A DNA stretch of 64,000 nt, from NCBI GenBank assembly GCA_037013685.1, contig CM072905.1:3669491-3733490 (forward strand), in the 5' to 3' direction. The stretch is from Acridotheres tristis. Taxonomy: Eukaryota; Chordata; Aves; Passeriformes; Sturnidae. Both the position numbers and the translations under genes were made by a program. This document shows, piece by piece, positions 48,041-63,000 of this stretch; position 1 is the first letter of the stretch, and every line of letters starts with the position of its first letter. The notes beneath the pieces were generated by a model. The model did no database searches, had not been told where the DNA came from, and was given only the letters and a program-made list of their open reading frames with translations.

Positions 48041-51000
48041 GAGCGATACCTTAAAAACAAGCGGCAGAGGAGGCGGCAGCGGTCACTTCTGCTGGAAACG
48101 GGGGAGAATTTTTCAGTTGGCTTTTACCACCAAAGGCGAGAGGTTTCCTGTCTACTAAAATTGTTTCCTCTCTTTTGCCCCAGCTGTCGGCTCCTTGGTT
48201 TCTGCTTCTCTTAATTTTCAGTGTCATCTGTGTTATCTTTATTGTAGTTCAGGGGCTAAACCTGTGTACTGTGTCTCTTCAGCGTGTGTTAAAGTTCCTG
48301 CTCAACTTGCTGATTTCTATCTGTCAGCAGATGTCTTGAGGAACTCCTGACCATAATTTTGGGAAATGAAGTACACGGTGGAGGTTAATTTAAACTTTTG
48401 TATGCAACTTAAGTGTTATAACCGTAAGATAAATTAGCGTTAGTCTTCAGTTCTGTATTATCTTCTGTTAAGATGCTTTGTCATACTCCTCTTTCAAGAT
48501 GATATTCCTGTGTAACTCAGGAAAAATAAGGCATGATCCCAATTTCAGGGGTGAATATTTTTACAAGTAAATCTTGTGGTTTTAGTTCTAAAATAACTTA
48601 GTATTCCTAAACTGGATAAAATTCAGGCAGTGTGAGTACCCTGTTTTGATTTTCTTGGAACTGAAAATATGCTAAATGAGAGGTACAAGCACTTTAACTT
48701 AAGCGTAAAAGGGTAGACTACTGATTTAGGATGTTTTTTGACTTTTAAAGACTCTGACATCATGCTGTTTTATGATTTATGGGAGGTTACTGTTCTGTCT
48801 GACTTCAGAGCTGATCCAACAAGGTGCTGTGTTGTGGGTGGCATATTAATTATGCTCCAAGTAGGTGCTGAGGCTTGAGGTAGTGTTCCTAAAGCAGTGC
48901 AGAGTGCTTTCTCCCTTGAGAAAAAGACTAAGAAGTTGATTCTGTGCTCAGAGGTCTTACTCTGGAATTTGCTGGGGTATGGTATCACCTGGGAGTTGTA
49001 CTGGCAAGCTGAACTCTTGTGAGCAACACTTCTGGTTCATGCAAAGAATTTATTGAAATGAGCTATTTAAAAAAAAATTTTTTTGAAAAAATTCCAAAGT
49101 TAAAACTTGAAGAAGGATGCAGCCCAATAGTGTGTGTTAATTGCATATTTCTTTTTCTGAGATAACAACTCTTAGGACTTCCAGCTTTTAATACCAAATG
49201 CTTAGCTGTTTCTAACTAAAGAACCTCTAAACCAACTGGTTTTCAAAGTAAAGAATGTGGAACAAGAAGCCTGGACATAATGTGTAATGCCAGTCATTTC
49301 TCTGTTGTGGTAGGTATGTAAACAAAGGAATGGGAGATACGGAAACTTACTTAGCAAATAAAAGGCTAATACAACTGAAATACATTTCAAATCGTGTAGC
49401 TAGAGGACTGAGGATGCGTTGTTGCATTCAAACAGCTTTTTAGTTGATGGATTTGAGGATTGTGCTGCTCTGCCTCTACCTTCTGTGCCAACTCAAGCCA
49501 ACTCCATATGATGAAATCAGAAGGGTTTTTAATAGCACATCTAAAAGGCCACCAGAGTTACATTGTGTGATAGAAGGTGACCAGTCACAGGCGTGGCAGT
49601 GGCCATAGGTAAGGACGTGTTCCCCTGTCCTGCTCTCAAGGACTGAGCTTTAGCCAGTTTTTGCCCATGAGATGAATAAATTGTGGTGCTGAGTGTGCAG
49701 AGAGTGTAACTGACGCCTGCCTGGGAGCTGAAGGAAAATAAAGGCTGTTTAGTAGGATAAACTGTAGGTTTCAAAAGAATGGAGGGGAAGGTAATTAAAT
49801 TCTGGTCTTAAACGCAGTCCTGGAGCTTGGAAAACTCCCTCAAATCTCTGGATTTTTATTTTTTTTCTTTGGTAAGCTAGAAATTGTGGTATCAGATGTC
49901 CACTGTAGTAATGCTAATTCAGTGTGCTCTAAAACGTACATCCATGAATAAAGGCCTCATGTTCTAGAAACCCTTACTGCCCTAAATGAAACAATCAGAT
50001 GACAGTGTATGCTGGAAAATGAGAGCAGAATGTAGGCTTAGAGATTAGAGAAATAAAGATAAGAGTTAATTCCGTGAGCTATCATGAGTGTGTATTGTGT
50101 TAGAAGAGATGTATTCAGAATAGAAACCAGCTCTGGAATTGCACAAGGATGCCACATGTGCCTTATAAAGGCCATGAACATTTTTAAATAATGCAGAGTG
50201 GACACTTGAAAGGATGTGTTGTGCTTTCAAGGCGGAGGAGGCTAGAACATTGAGCTACTGAGAGAACAACATCATGTTAGAACTGTTGATACCAAAGAAA
50301 AAAAAAGTGTACCACTCCTTATTGTAGAGGATTGTACTAAATGGTTCAGATTCACAAAGTAAAGGGTTTGGTTTGGGGGAGTTTTGTACTGCAAGTGGTT
50401 GAATTAATCATCTTTTCTGGACAAAAATCCCAATTGTCATGTCATGAAAATATGTTATCAGCTGCTCTTGACAGAATTGTGAATTATCTCTTCTTGGAGG
50501 TTGGCTTCTATAAAACTTCTGTTAACATGGCATGCACAGAAGTTTGAAGGTGGAAAGTTAATAATAATTGATCAAAATCCCATTTCCAGATGAAGACAAC
50601 AAGACCTGAAGGTTGTGCATTGGCTGTGAGGATTTATTCTCACCCAGCAGCCTCAGCCCCTGCTCCCCCAGAGCATTGTGAGGGGTGAGGTTTGACCTCC
50701 TGCACACACAGCACTTGAGGCAGTGTCCTCTTCAGAAGAGCTATACATGAATGGATTTGCTTGGATCTGGGCCAGGCTTTGTGTACCACAGGTCCTAAAG
50801 TATTTACGTGCTTGACAAATGGAATTTTAAGTCTTTTAAGATGATTTTTACATTCTTTTGCACAAGACTTTATTGGAGTTCTGCACTGGAGGCTGCCATG
50901 TGCTAACTTGGTTTCATGAGCTTGAGTTTGTACAGAGCAAAATCTCTCCTTGGTCAGCACAGTAACAATACAACTAGTGTAGTGCAGGACTCCCAGTCAG

Positions 51001-54000
51001 ACCAGTTTGGTAATGCAGAGTCTGCCTTTTTCATAATTTCCTTTAATGGACTCTTTGATGACCATTATCTCTGAAAAATAAAAACCAAGTGTCTTAAGTT
51101 GAAATTGCTCAATTAAAGAATCTGAGAGGCATTGCTTGAAGACTTCCTGTGTTAGCCAAGGCCAGTCTTGCTTCTGTTGGAAATGGTGAGAGAAAGGAAG
51201 CAAAGGAGCAAGTTTTGATGGTAGAGTAGGTTAGAGTGACTGAGGTGTCTGCAGTGTGCAGTAATCCCTGTAAGTTTTGCTGTTTTGTTTCTTCCTGCTT
51301 CACCGTCTGGGAAGAGAGGAGTTCCAAGGTGTTATTTATCAGTCATATTTATTCTCCGGGTATTGTTGCCTCTGTTGAAGCCAGTTGTTAGTTAATGTCT
51401 TTGGAGAGACAGGAGAATATAATGATATAAAAGGGTTTATTCTCTGATCTTGCCTTTCTGTTCCTCAAAACTCCTCTGTTTGTTGTCTTTCCTATTTGTT
51501 TTAACTCTGTCCTCTCCTGACAGTAAGGTGTGTTACTCTGCTATGCAAAGTCCAAATCAATACCTAGTGCAGTTGGGGTTCTAAAAGGGAAGAGGACTGA
51601 TGTACAATGGATAACAGAAGATCAATAAACATGGTAAACAGTGGTGTTTTCCCATAAAGGCCAGGAGGGCAGCAGAAATGAATCGTGTGAACCCGGCTTT
51701 AATATTCATTACCCAGTGTCTCAGTGGTTTCTAAAATGTTGTGCTCTCTGACCCTGCTGGTGTTGGATGACAGGAATATTGCAGGAGAATGTCCCTTAGT
51801 ACTGTGACTGCATTGCATGTCCTGAAGGGTTGTGTCTTAGAGCTGTGAGAAGGTGGGATCGTCAAGCTTAGAATAGGATATCTTTTAAGAGTATGAAAAT
51901 GGTTATTCAGGCATTGAAATGCTCTTTTAAAGGATCTGTTTGAGCCAAAAAATCACTGTATTGGGTTTTAATGGTGGAAATCGAAGACAGAGCTACAGGA
52001 CTAGATCTTACTCTGGATTTCATGTGCTTTGTTTACACTTCGGTTGTAAAATAGGACTGCAAAATTATAAGCACAAAGGTATGGACTCCTTTGATACTGG
52101 GAATTTCAAAGCAGATGGCAGAGGAGTGAAATGTCAGTGTGACCTGTCATGAGCTGCAGTGAAGTTCTGATCTGAAATTACATAGAGAGATGTAAAAAAC
52201 ATTCTGTTTCCCTGGAAATCAGGATAAAGACAGAAAATAAAACCGTTTTGTTTTTATGAGCCCAGACAGGCTCAAAGAATGAGGGCTCTGTGCGGGAAAG
52301 GAGCTGGTGCTGCTCACACGCCTGTGCTGTGGGAGGTGGGTAGGAAATGTTGCCGAACATGTGACATGGAGAGACAGTGGAAGTTGTCTGAGTTGTGCTC
52401 GCTGTCTCCTGCCTGTGAGCTGCAGCATGTTCTGCTTCCTTGTCTTCTGAACCCCCCAGTATCCAGAGCCTGCCTGCACTGGGCTCTGCCAGGGATCCAC
52501 CCCAGACTCCTCCAGCTGAGGCAGGAGCAGAGCATTGCCGAGCATTCCCACAGCCCTGCCTGCATCACCTCCCACTTCTTGTTCCCATCTCCCTGCCCCA
52601 CTGTGGCCAGGGCAAGGTGAAGGTTTCTCTCTGGATGCTTTCCAAGCTGGGCATTACCTTTCTGCTTGCTTAATATGTATCTGTCATCCCTGTTGCACTG
52701 AGTGGCTTCATTTTCTTTCCTAGTACTCTTGTGTAATGCTTGGGGTTGGTCACATAAATAAATGTACTTTGGTGAGAAATGAAAGTGATATGTACAATTC
52801 ATATCTTGTTTGGAGCTGCTGTGACGTTTGGTAAGGCTTATCTTTGTAGGACCTCCTCAGTAGCGTTTCTTTTTGTCTAATCACTTCCACACTTCTTCCT
52901 TTTCAACTTGACTTGAAGTATTAAACAAAGGAATTGGGAGAAGTGGAAAGAACTAAGGGGAAGATAATCCTGAATGTCTGTCAGCTCAGAAGTGTGCTGG
53001 TTAGTAAATGCTCTGCCAGGTTTTGAATAAACCTTCTGAGCAAATGCGTGACAAAAGTATTTTTATAGAAAAGGAAAAAGTGTTGCTCTTCTGTTTATAT
53101 GTTATTTTTGGTGAGTAGCAAGAGATGTGGATGGAGAATGGACCAGCTGTGCATACAAACTTTCTCCTATTTTGTAATTCCCTTTATTCCCTTTTATCAT
53201 TCCCTTTATGCCAACAGGCCAAGTGTTCCCAGAAGCCTTAATACTGCTGAGAGATTTCAGGCAAGCTGAAAGCAGTGCCTGACAGTTTCAGAAAGCTCTG
53301 TGAGTGGCACTAAGAGGTGTGTTGTATTTAAGAATGTAAATATTTAGTTGTGTGGCTCTCCATTTCTTTTGTCATGCTGGTTTGAGATGTATGTATGCAA
53401 TGGTTTTTGAGTATTAAACAGATTTTATGAACCTTTGCTTTTCTGATTAGTTGGGCCAACTTTCCAATTTACTTCTAAATCCTGTCTTGATAGCTATCAT
53501 TCTTTTTACCAGGTTAAAACTTCACAATTGAAATTATAAAAATGAGTAAATTGTGGTGCTGCACCATGAGTGGTTTTGCTTTCTCGGGAAATGTATTTTT
53601 AATCTGCTTCTTCCATTCAGCTGCCCTAAGCAGTGCACTTACCAGTGAAAATACCATGGGCTGACTGTTTTGCAAACTTCTTTGTAGACACAAGTGAGTG
53701 AGGTGTGAACAGTGGCTTCTCGAGCCTCCTTCTCTCGTAACCCCAGCCAAATCCATGCTGGTTTGTGTGGTCTGTTCAGATCTCAGGCTGCTGAAGAAGG
53801 AAGGGATTGTCTGTTGGCATAACACTTCTGATCTTCACAGAGCTGGGAGAATTTTTGAGGGGGTGTGGAGGCTGTTCCTCGTTTTCACAGAGAGGAGCTT
53901 GTCTCACGGGGTGGTGACAAATGGAGGTGAGAGATTTCCATCCCGTGTGTGCATTTCCACTTGCACTGTCCCCAAAAGAGTGACCAGCATTGTCTCTAAA

Positions 54001-57000
54001 GCCTTCATTGTACAGAGCACAGCAGAGGCAGCTCTGTAGGGATGGGAGCAGCTTCCTCACCCTTCAATCCTCACTGTTTTGTCACCTTATCCTGAAGAGA
54101 ACCTGAGCTGCCACTCCTGCTTGGCTTCTCTGCCCTGACCTCTCTGAGCAATTAAAAGCGTCGTTTACACACCCACACCCTGAGGAGTGTGTGCTGTGCA
54201 TGCCCACAGACCTGCTCACAGTGCTTGCAGTTCAGAGCTTCACTCTGATAAACAAATGCCTGGTGGATGAATTAAGCACGGTTGTAGAAGCATTGCCCTG
54301 TGCCTGAAATTAAACTTGCCTGCATAATTCTATAATTGGACAAGGCAGGATATGGCTCAAAGACACTTATTTCCCTTTGCCCTTTTGAATTCATCTGGTG
54401 GGTTTTGCTGTTCTTTTATCTCACAGCAAATGAAGACCTTAAAATTTATGACCTTAAATTAATTTCCTTGAAGCTGCTTTAATGACACTTTCTGTGCCTG
54501 TGTGTGCACAAAATGTAACCCACATAGAGGAGAGTGCATTCACCCTTAACTGTTTAACTGGTTGAGACTGTGGAAATTATTTATAGTGTTGAAGGCATTT
54601 CCTGGACAAACATTACACTGATGGTACCTGTTTATTGAGTACCAAATATAGGATAAGAAAGGAAAGACAGCTCTTTTTTACAAAGAAGTAATTGCAAAGG
54701 AGAACGACAATAGAGAGTTTGCATGAATACAGCTTGAATGTAAAGTAGAACTGGAGTTCTTAAAAATTCATTGCAATTTTTTAAGCTGTTCAGATTGTAC
54801 TGTGAATTCAGCAGGTAACTGGTGAATTTTGATGTGTATTATTACAAGACACCCACTTGCTGACCTTTTTACTTTTCAGCTTGTAGGGTTGTCAGATGAA
54901 ATTCCTGGAGACAACTATGCTGATTATTGTTCTCAGCAGTGAGATCTTTGTGTGTGTGTGTTTTACAGCTCCCTATGTAGCTGGTCAAAATTTAGTATGT
55001 ACCTCTCTGAAATAGAATTTTGGAGGAGTGATTTCATTTACAGAAGTCTCATTGTACTGGTCTACCTGAGTAGGCCTTCCACTGGATTAAGGACCTGTGT
55101 CTGTGTGCTATGACTGAATTAAACCACAGAGGAGCAAAAGTTGAGAGAAAATGAGTAATGGGTGAGAGCACTTCTCAAAGACTGCTGAAAAGTTCAGAAA
55201 ACCTTTAATAAACTTAAAGCTTTTAAGGAAAATTTTATTTTTCTTTAATTTCACACTGGTGGCTTGATTCACACAGGGAAGGACCATGTTGGGGTAGATC
55301 CATGCTGCTGAAAAAGGAAGAGAGGAGAGCTCTGTTTATGTTATTTCCAATCTTATTTTGTCTGCTTTTTTTTTTTTTTGAGTATTCACATGACAAATTT
55401 TCCTTCCAGTCTTGTTATCAGTACCACATTTTGAGAGAGAAAAACAGGGTAGGGAGGATCCCCATATGCACTAGGACCTCACTAGTATCCTCTCAGTGTA
55501 CTCCCTTCCTTTCTCCTTATGAGCAATATGGTGTCTTTACTTTCCAGTAAAATGATCATTTAAATTCAGAATGCCAGCAAAGTTGGGTTTTTTTTTTTCA
55601 TGTGTCTACCTCCCATGGTTTCTTAGCAATTAGGCATAAAAAAATATGTAGTGGGAGGTGCTCATCATTTTCTGACTCAGTTGGTTTCAATGGGAGTCAG
55701 GCCTGTGAAGCAGCTGCTAAGGTCACACAATCTGTAATTGACCTGTCAGATGTTGCAATTAAAGTGTATTGCAGCTGTTAGGAATAGAACTTACCTCCAT
55801 TGCTCCTGGAAAAAAAAAACCAGAAAAGCAACCCAAAACCAAACCACCAGGAAGTTTTGAGTATATTTCACTGATTCATTAAATACCTCTCTCTTCTGTG
55901 TGTAATGCAAGAAACAGAGGGGAATGCAGATGGAGCTGCTGCCTTTGATTTCAGTGCTGTTTGTGGCAAGGCCTCTTTCATGTTCTGAATAACAAAGTCC
56001 AGGGAAAATTCTTGCCAATGTCTGTCAAGTAATAAATTTACACCTTAGAGTTATAAATACTATGGGAAAACCAAGAAAATGTATTTATGTGAAAACACAT
56101 GTGGGAATGCTTTTGCCACATATTGGTTTTTGCCTTAATGCTTCTGTGGATTTTGTGAAATACTAGAATGTACTCTAATAGAATAACAAGGAATTGTACA
56201 GTTGCTTCAGCTCTGTGCATTTGAGTGTTTTTGTGTCTGTCTCAGAGTCCAGTATTTTTAATCATAAAATAGTTAAGCCACTCTTTAATTCAAAATTAGT
56301 CATTGAGAGACGATACTGAAATGTATGTAACAATTGCAAGGCTCTAGAAGCTTTTGACAATCTGAAAAGCTCCCAAGAGCCCCTTATATTGTGACAGTCA
56401 CTTGGGAAGCTGGGGAGGTCTGGGTTGTCTGTCCTAATGTTTTCATTGAGCCTCACTTAATATCTTTGCTCATTGAGGGTCAGCAGTGTTTGTGTGTTGT
56501 GTGTTTGCTTGGGTTTTTGGCTTTTTTAAATAAGCAAAATGCTTTGTCCTTACTATGGTGAAAGTTCAGGTGGTTTGGGGCCATCTGGGTTCCATTTCAG
56601 TGTCTTGGATGTTGTCCTGTGCTCATCACTCTGTGTCCTCCAGCTTGAAAACCACAGTGCTGCTGGACTTCTTCATTTTAGTTTGTAGGTATCTTGAGTT
56701 GAACATAAATCTGAATAAGATCAGTGTTGCCTTAAGCAGAGAGAGAAATGTCTAGTACTCGCCAATTCCAAATCTGACATTTTATTTTCTGGCTATTCTT
56801 AGGACAAAGATTCTGTAGAGGTTTTTTTGTAACCTTCTGTGGCTCTTTCTATGAATTAGATGTTTCAGTATTTTCAACACAGGAGCTGTCATCAATAGTT
56901 TATGATCTCTGCATAATTCTTGCCTAAAATATGTGTGATTCTAGAGCTATATTAATGTGGTTATCAGTCCTTGCTGCTTTAAGGTGTTAGTGGTTCTTTA

Positions 57001-60000
57001 TGATCTAACTTGTTCTATAATCTTTATGAACACTGCTCTTCAGTTATGTAAATTAAAGCAAATTTTTTCTCTTTCTCCTAATAATACTGAAACTAAAAAT
57101 AACGTGATTACCTGCAAAGGGCTTTCAGAGAAGTCTGGAATTGTAATCCATTTTCTTCCAAAATTAGATCACAAAGAGCTTTTCTGTTCGTGTGATGCTG
57201 ATTTATGTTTCTTTTGCAGTTTCCAGGTAGCAGCAAATGCTGGTAAAACCTCTCTCTATTAATTTTTTCATGGAATCCAGTGACAGGAGAGACCATTCAT
57301 GGAGTGATTGGCAGGACTACCTCTTTTCGGTGAGGGGAAAAGTGATTTTAAAGAAACTGCAGAGAAGTTTGACTTTTGTGTTGAATTACTTTTGTCCCAC
57401 CACTTCTCAAACTTATGGCAGCTCTGAAAAGACCTGCATGTTTTGAAGTCCTGTTTATTGGCCTTTTCCTAATTGTTTCTGTCCTTTGGACACTCTTCTT
57501 GCAGAAGCTTTGAGAAATCCTGATCTGTCATAAATGCATTTTCTGCATTGATCAAAGACACTTTTCCTTGGGTAGAGGAGGCACAAGGAGGTGAACACTT
57601 GTAATCAATGTGCTCTCTGACAACAGTTCTCTATGTTAATATTTGCAGCTTGCTCTCTTAACTCCAGGTGCTTTAAGAGAATTAATTTTCATGTGTTAAG
57701 TACAACTGCCTTTCTAGCTAGGTATGAATACTATGAATATGTATTTGTATTAAATATAAATGTAGCCTTCCTCCCTTCCTTAGACAATTTCAGCTTTCTG
57801 AAAATAGCCTTGCTTTGATTAGTTGTTTTTGTTTTGGCTTGTGCCAGCTGGCTGGTCTGTAGATCTTTGCCTGTTGTTTCTAATTGTTTATTTTATTTGA
57901 AGAGTTATTACCTTGCTTCTTAGGGATGTGCTAGGTCCAAAACTAAATACTTTCAAGTATTAAATGCTTTAGTCTTACTTAATAATACCAGAGAATATCC
58001 CCTTCTGTAATTTTGAAAACATCCCTGAGACCTAATGAAACCATGATTGTGTACTGTGTTTTGTCCTGTCAGGTTAAAAAGCCATAAAGCACCTTGCATC
58101 CTAATGCTCTGCAGAACATGGAATTAAAATGAAGGCTATACATAAGAAATACAAAATTTGATCGATCATTAAAAATCCCCTGAAAAAAAAAGATGTCTTT
58201 AGATACCTGTGGGTAAATCTGTAGATTCCATTCCTTTTCTAATAATCTCTCATAACTCCATTTTACATGGGAACCTAGAGTTTGAGTTAATTTGTGCTGC
58301 TCCTCTGTGTATCTGAGTTTAGCCTCATGTGGACAAGCCTGTTTATTTTTAAAACCTTTTCATGTGAAGGTGTGTGGTGGTTGTTTTACCTTGGCAGGTA
58401 CTGTGACTATTGATGGAATTTTTTTGTTAGGGAGATGAATGTAAATGTAAGAAGTCCTTGAATGCTCACTTGCTACCTGTAGGCAGTTCTACCTACTGAT
58501 GTGCATTTGCACTGGGAAAAAAGATCCTGCAAGACAATTCTGATAAGTCCTTTTAAATGTAGGATTCAGGGCACCTTATTTTACTTAATTTTGGAAACAT
58601 GCTTTTCTCTGAGTCACTCGGTCAAAAATTTCCCCTGAAGATTTCATAGGAACCTTTAATTTAATCGGAGATGTGGGCAGAGTTTTCAGCTGTGGATTAA
58701 TCCATGGAGGTTTTAGATAATCTTTTAGCAGATTAATGAGGAGGTGATTTTTTTTTTTCCTACCGAGATAAGAGAGTGAGTTACGATTCTGCACAGTTTT
58801 ACCTCACCATTTACCCTTTCCACAGGATGTCATTTTTTATGTGTAAGCTTTTGATGCTTTGTTATTACAGAAATCCAACATGTTCTGTTGAGATGCAGCA
58901 CCAGAAGATTCTGATGTAGACTCTCCTCCCTTTCAGAAGAGAACAAATACAGCAGTTATATATTTATTGCTCAGAACTGTAAAACCATTGTTGGGGTTTT
59001 TTTGCCCTCCTTTGACTTGCCAGGGTGACTGAAGAGAATTACAGCAGTTTGAGAAAAGTGGGAAGAGCTGGCTTTAGGCTGGCTCTGACTTTGCCCTTGT
59101 TTTAATTTAATGTGTCTATTTCTGAATCCCTTGCCACAGAAATTTCAGATATAGGTCTGTAAACTTTTCTTTTTCTGGGGCATTTCTCTTCTCACTTGTA
59201 GCCAAATTAGATTTTTAGGTAATTTTGATGCCAGCAACTAGCTACCTGGAAAAAACACATATTTTAACCTAAATTTAGACAGCAATATACGTTATAGGAA
59301 ATGACTAAAACCCCAAAATCTGTGGTGGTGGTGGTGGGGGAAGATATGGTGGTGGTTTGTTACTATTTTATTTTGTTCTGAGAACTAATAAAAGATCCCT
59401 TTGAACTGTTTAATGGGGAATATTTTGGAATGAAAAGGTACTAACTGTTGCATGCAATTACAAATGATAAATAAGAATATAGTTCATAGGAGGAAAGCAC
59501 ATGAATGGAGAAAGTATTATATATGTACCAGAATTTTTATTAATTCTTATTGTGCCAACTGGGAGTAAATGTTCTTTGATATAATTATACTCTGGTGTAG
59601 TTTGAATCTATTCCAAAGAGCAGAGCTTTGCCTAAAACTTCTTTTATTTCTTCTACTAGGGAAAATGTTGGATTTCTTTAAAATGCTGTTTCACTTCAGC
59701 CTTCAGAAAAGCACTAAATAAGAAGAAATTAGATTTTTCTGAGTTTCTGGAGAACCTTTAACTGCTTAGCCTTTTGTGTTTGTTAAAATGGGACTGTAGT
59801 GCAGCTTTTAAAGTTTTTGGGAAGTGGCATGTCATGGAAGGAGAATAGGAAATTAATTATTATTCTTTTATCCATAAAGGCAGAGGAACTAATGTGGTAC
59901 CTAACCTTTCTTAAGTCTTTGGGGAAAATGTTAATATAGAAGACACTCACTTAGCTAACATTAAACAATTTTTGTTTGATTATTTTTGGAGTATTGTAAA

Positions 60001-63000
60001 GACAAGCTTGGGGACCTCAGCAGCAGCAACAAATTCCAGTAATTTTGTCTGCATCAAAATTCCAGTAGTTTTGAAGGCTCCTTATTTACCGTTGCAATTT
60101 TACTTGACTTTCTGTCCTGGCCTTAAAATGACTCTTATTCATCTCTTTGATAGGTTTATAATTTTCATTAAAAGTATAATCTCATTGACAAGACATTAAA
60201 ATCTTGCCTAGGATTCTCTTTTTGAGTATCCCTAAGCATACTTAAAAGCTGATTATTTAACTTAAATTGTTCTGAACTTAAAAGTATTTGCACAAAAATG
60301 TTTGGGTTTTTTAGTGATGCTCAGAGAACTCCTGCTGGATCCAGCTTGATGGTCTGACCTGGGTTGCTCTGTCAGGGAGATGTGCTGTGTGTTTATATTA
60401 TGATCCATAGTGGCACCATGAGTTTTGGCCATGATCTGGGATTGGCCTCTGCTCAACACTGCAGTCTTTTAGTAGTACTTGATATTGATATCAACTTTTT
60501 CATTTCTGCCCTGAATTTAAAACAGTTTTTGTTGGGGTTTTTTTTTCCCTATTCCCCTCCACCTTTGTATTTCAAATCCAGTTGCATGAACTTGGAAAGT
60601 GAAGCAAAACTTCCTTCTTGATCCTGATGGAAACTGAGCTTTAAAGCCTTATCTGCAGGCTGGGTAACTGGATCCCTGACAGGAAGGTTTCACAGGGCTA
60701 TTGTTTGATAGTAATTACCAGCCCTGGCTCTGTAGTTCATTTAAAAGTAATGACTAGTGGATGTAAAAGGAACAATAGATGTTAACTATGGAATACATTA
60801 ACTCATGGAGATGCCAAGGGAATTTAATTGATCATAATTAGAAATTTGAATGGGGATAGGAAAGAACGTTGAATTTTGCATTTTCTGTCCCTTTGGTTTT
60901 TTTGTCTTCTATGGTATAGATCTGCTGAATGAGATGAAATCTATGTGACAGATAATGTCCCAGCAGCTGTGCTCTCTGCTTCAGGGAGGGCATTCTGGGC
61001 TAAATGGGAATTGGCTTTCTAGACTACTTCTGTAGCAAAGTAGTACTTTTCACTGATATTGTGCTTCATTCATTCAGGGACCTGAAATGAAGACTTCTTG
61101 TTCTTAACAGAAAATTTAGTCTGATCCTGAGAGCTCTGTTACTTATTTTAAAAAAGTACAAAGAATTGCAGCAGTTCTCCCACATATCTCAGTGTTGGAA
61201 GGCAGATACTGGTTGAATCTCTAGTAAATCAAACAGAATCTAGAACTTCTGTGAGCATATGAGTTTCAGATCATATTGCCTTGTGCAGGTGTTCCCTGTC
61301 TGAGAAAGATTTAATGTGCTGCTGGCCTGCTTTGGAACGTGGCTGTAATGTGTTAATGGGGTCCTGTTCCTGTTAATATAAAATGTCACTCCACATGGAG
61401 GCTGCAGAGATTGTCTAAAACAAATATACTGCTTCTCCTTCCTGCCAAATGGAGGGTAGATTTAGAGTATGAAGTGTCTACCTGTTTTGAGTCTGACACT
61501 TGAAAATTACTGTCATGTAAGCCAAAATGATAAAAAGTGCCCCATGAATCCTAAAGAACAATTGTGGTTTTTTTCCCAGTCTGCCAAAGCAGGAGCAGCC
61601 TGTTGGACGAGTGAGGGTTACTGGGGAAAGCAGAGGCATAACGAGTGAGAAACATCTTTCCCTGTGAACAACCGTGGTAATCTGTGTGAAGTTGAATTGT
61701 AGCATTATCATTAATCAAATTAGTTGCTTCCTGAACAGCATTTAGGACTTGTTCTTCTGGTGCAACTGTCAGATACAGGTGAAAGTATTGCAGTGCTGTT
61801 TAATAACCTGTAAGGCTTTTCCTTTACTTAGGAGGAAAGGAATTTCTGTTTTGTGGAAAACACATTTTTTTTGTCTGTGTTTAGTAGCAACAGAAATACA
61901 AGTGTTGAACCTTGCTGCACATTTTTCTGGAAGGATTTTGCTAATATAGTACCATGCACCCTTTCCCCCTCATGAAGATGTTGCAATAAGTAATAGCAAT
62001 GTGATTTGGATTAGTTGGCTGCTGCAAAGCGTGTGAATTTAGTTACCCAATCTGGCCTGTTTCTCCTACTGAATGATTATGACTAAGTGTGTTATATGCA
62101 ACTTTGACCTTTAAAGTTAGTTCCTAGCTTGCTGCTTTGCTGTTTGAATCACTTTTTAAATTGTTAATGTGAAAATAATTGCTTTGCTGTATAAAGTTGG
62201 TGGGATAATTGTCTAAGGCTCTTGGATGGACTGTGTGTTTTCTCAGTGCTGTGAACAGGTGCTGTGTGAAGGGTGGGCTGTGTTTGTCCCCTGCAGGGGA
62301 AAGGAACAGTTGGGTGTTTCTGCTGCTGGCCAGAAGGACACATTGCTGGGTGCTGGGCTCTTCTGTGAACTCCCAATTAGTCATTCATGGGAAAGAGCAT
62401 AGTTACTGCAGTGACACTTAGAAGAGGTGTCATGGCCTAACGCACACCTGGCCTCTCCCTGGGTGTCCCCGTTTGTCACCAGGTGCATCACAGCATGGTG
62501 GAGATGTGTTGTCACCCAGGCAAAACCATGCTCAGCTCCAGCACCGCTGCCTCCCTGCTCACAGGAGAGGGCTGGGTGAGGAATGCTGTGTGTCCCAGGC
62601 AGCTGCATTCCCTGTTTGCCTGGCTCAGTGTCTCATGTTGTTGGAGCTTTAAAAGCAGTGCCTGTAGGTGAGGATTGTAAACTGCTCTTCTGTGGGGATG
62701 GGGATGCCTTGAGGTCAGAAGTGGAAATGGCAGCAGTTGATTGGCAGCGATCTCATTCCACCCTGCAACAGCATCTGAACTCCAAACCTTTGGGGAAAAG
62801 GAATTATTTTCTGAGCAGCCTTCTTCCCTTCCGGGTAGAAGTTCATGTTTTGAATCATTTGAAGCCTGAGGATGCAAGACTACTACTCTAGTAATAGTTT
62901 ATTTACGAGCCTGCCACATAAATAAAACTGATACCATGGATCTTCAGAATCAATACCAGAAAAGCCAGAGAATGGTGAACAGTGTGACCTTCAAAAGAAG

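Noticed and set aside
47233..48060. 275-codon minus-strand open frame in the CpG island
   Set aside because: Composition is almost only proline, alanine, arginine and glycine, as expected for any frame in such GC-rich DNA; no domain and no splice context.
47714..48214. 166-codon plus-strand open frame in the CpG island
   Set aside because: Also GC-driven low complexity. It starts in the duplicated leader module and crosses the likely first-exon donor.
52219..52802. Overlapping 162-, 118- and 113-codon frames
   Set aside because: On both strands, GC-richer local sequence, no recognised domain and no splice-flanked structure.
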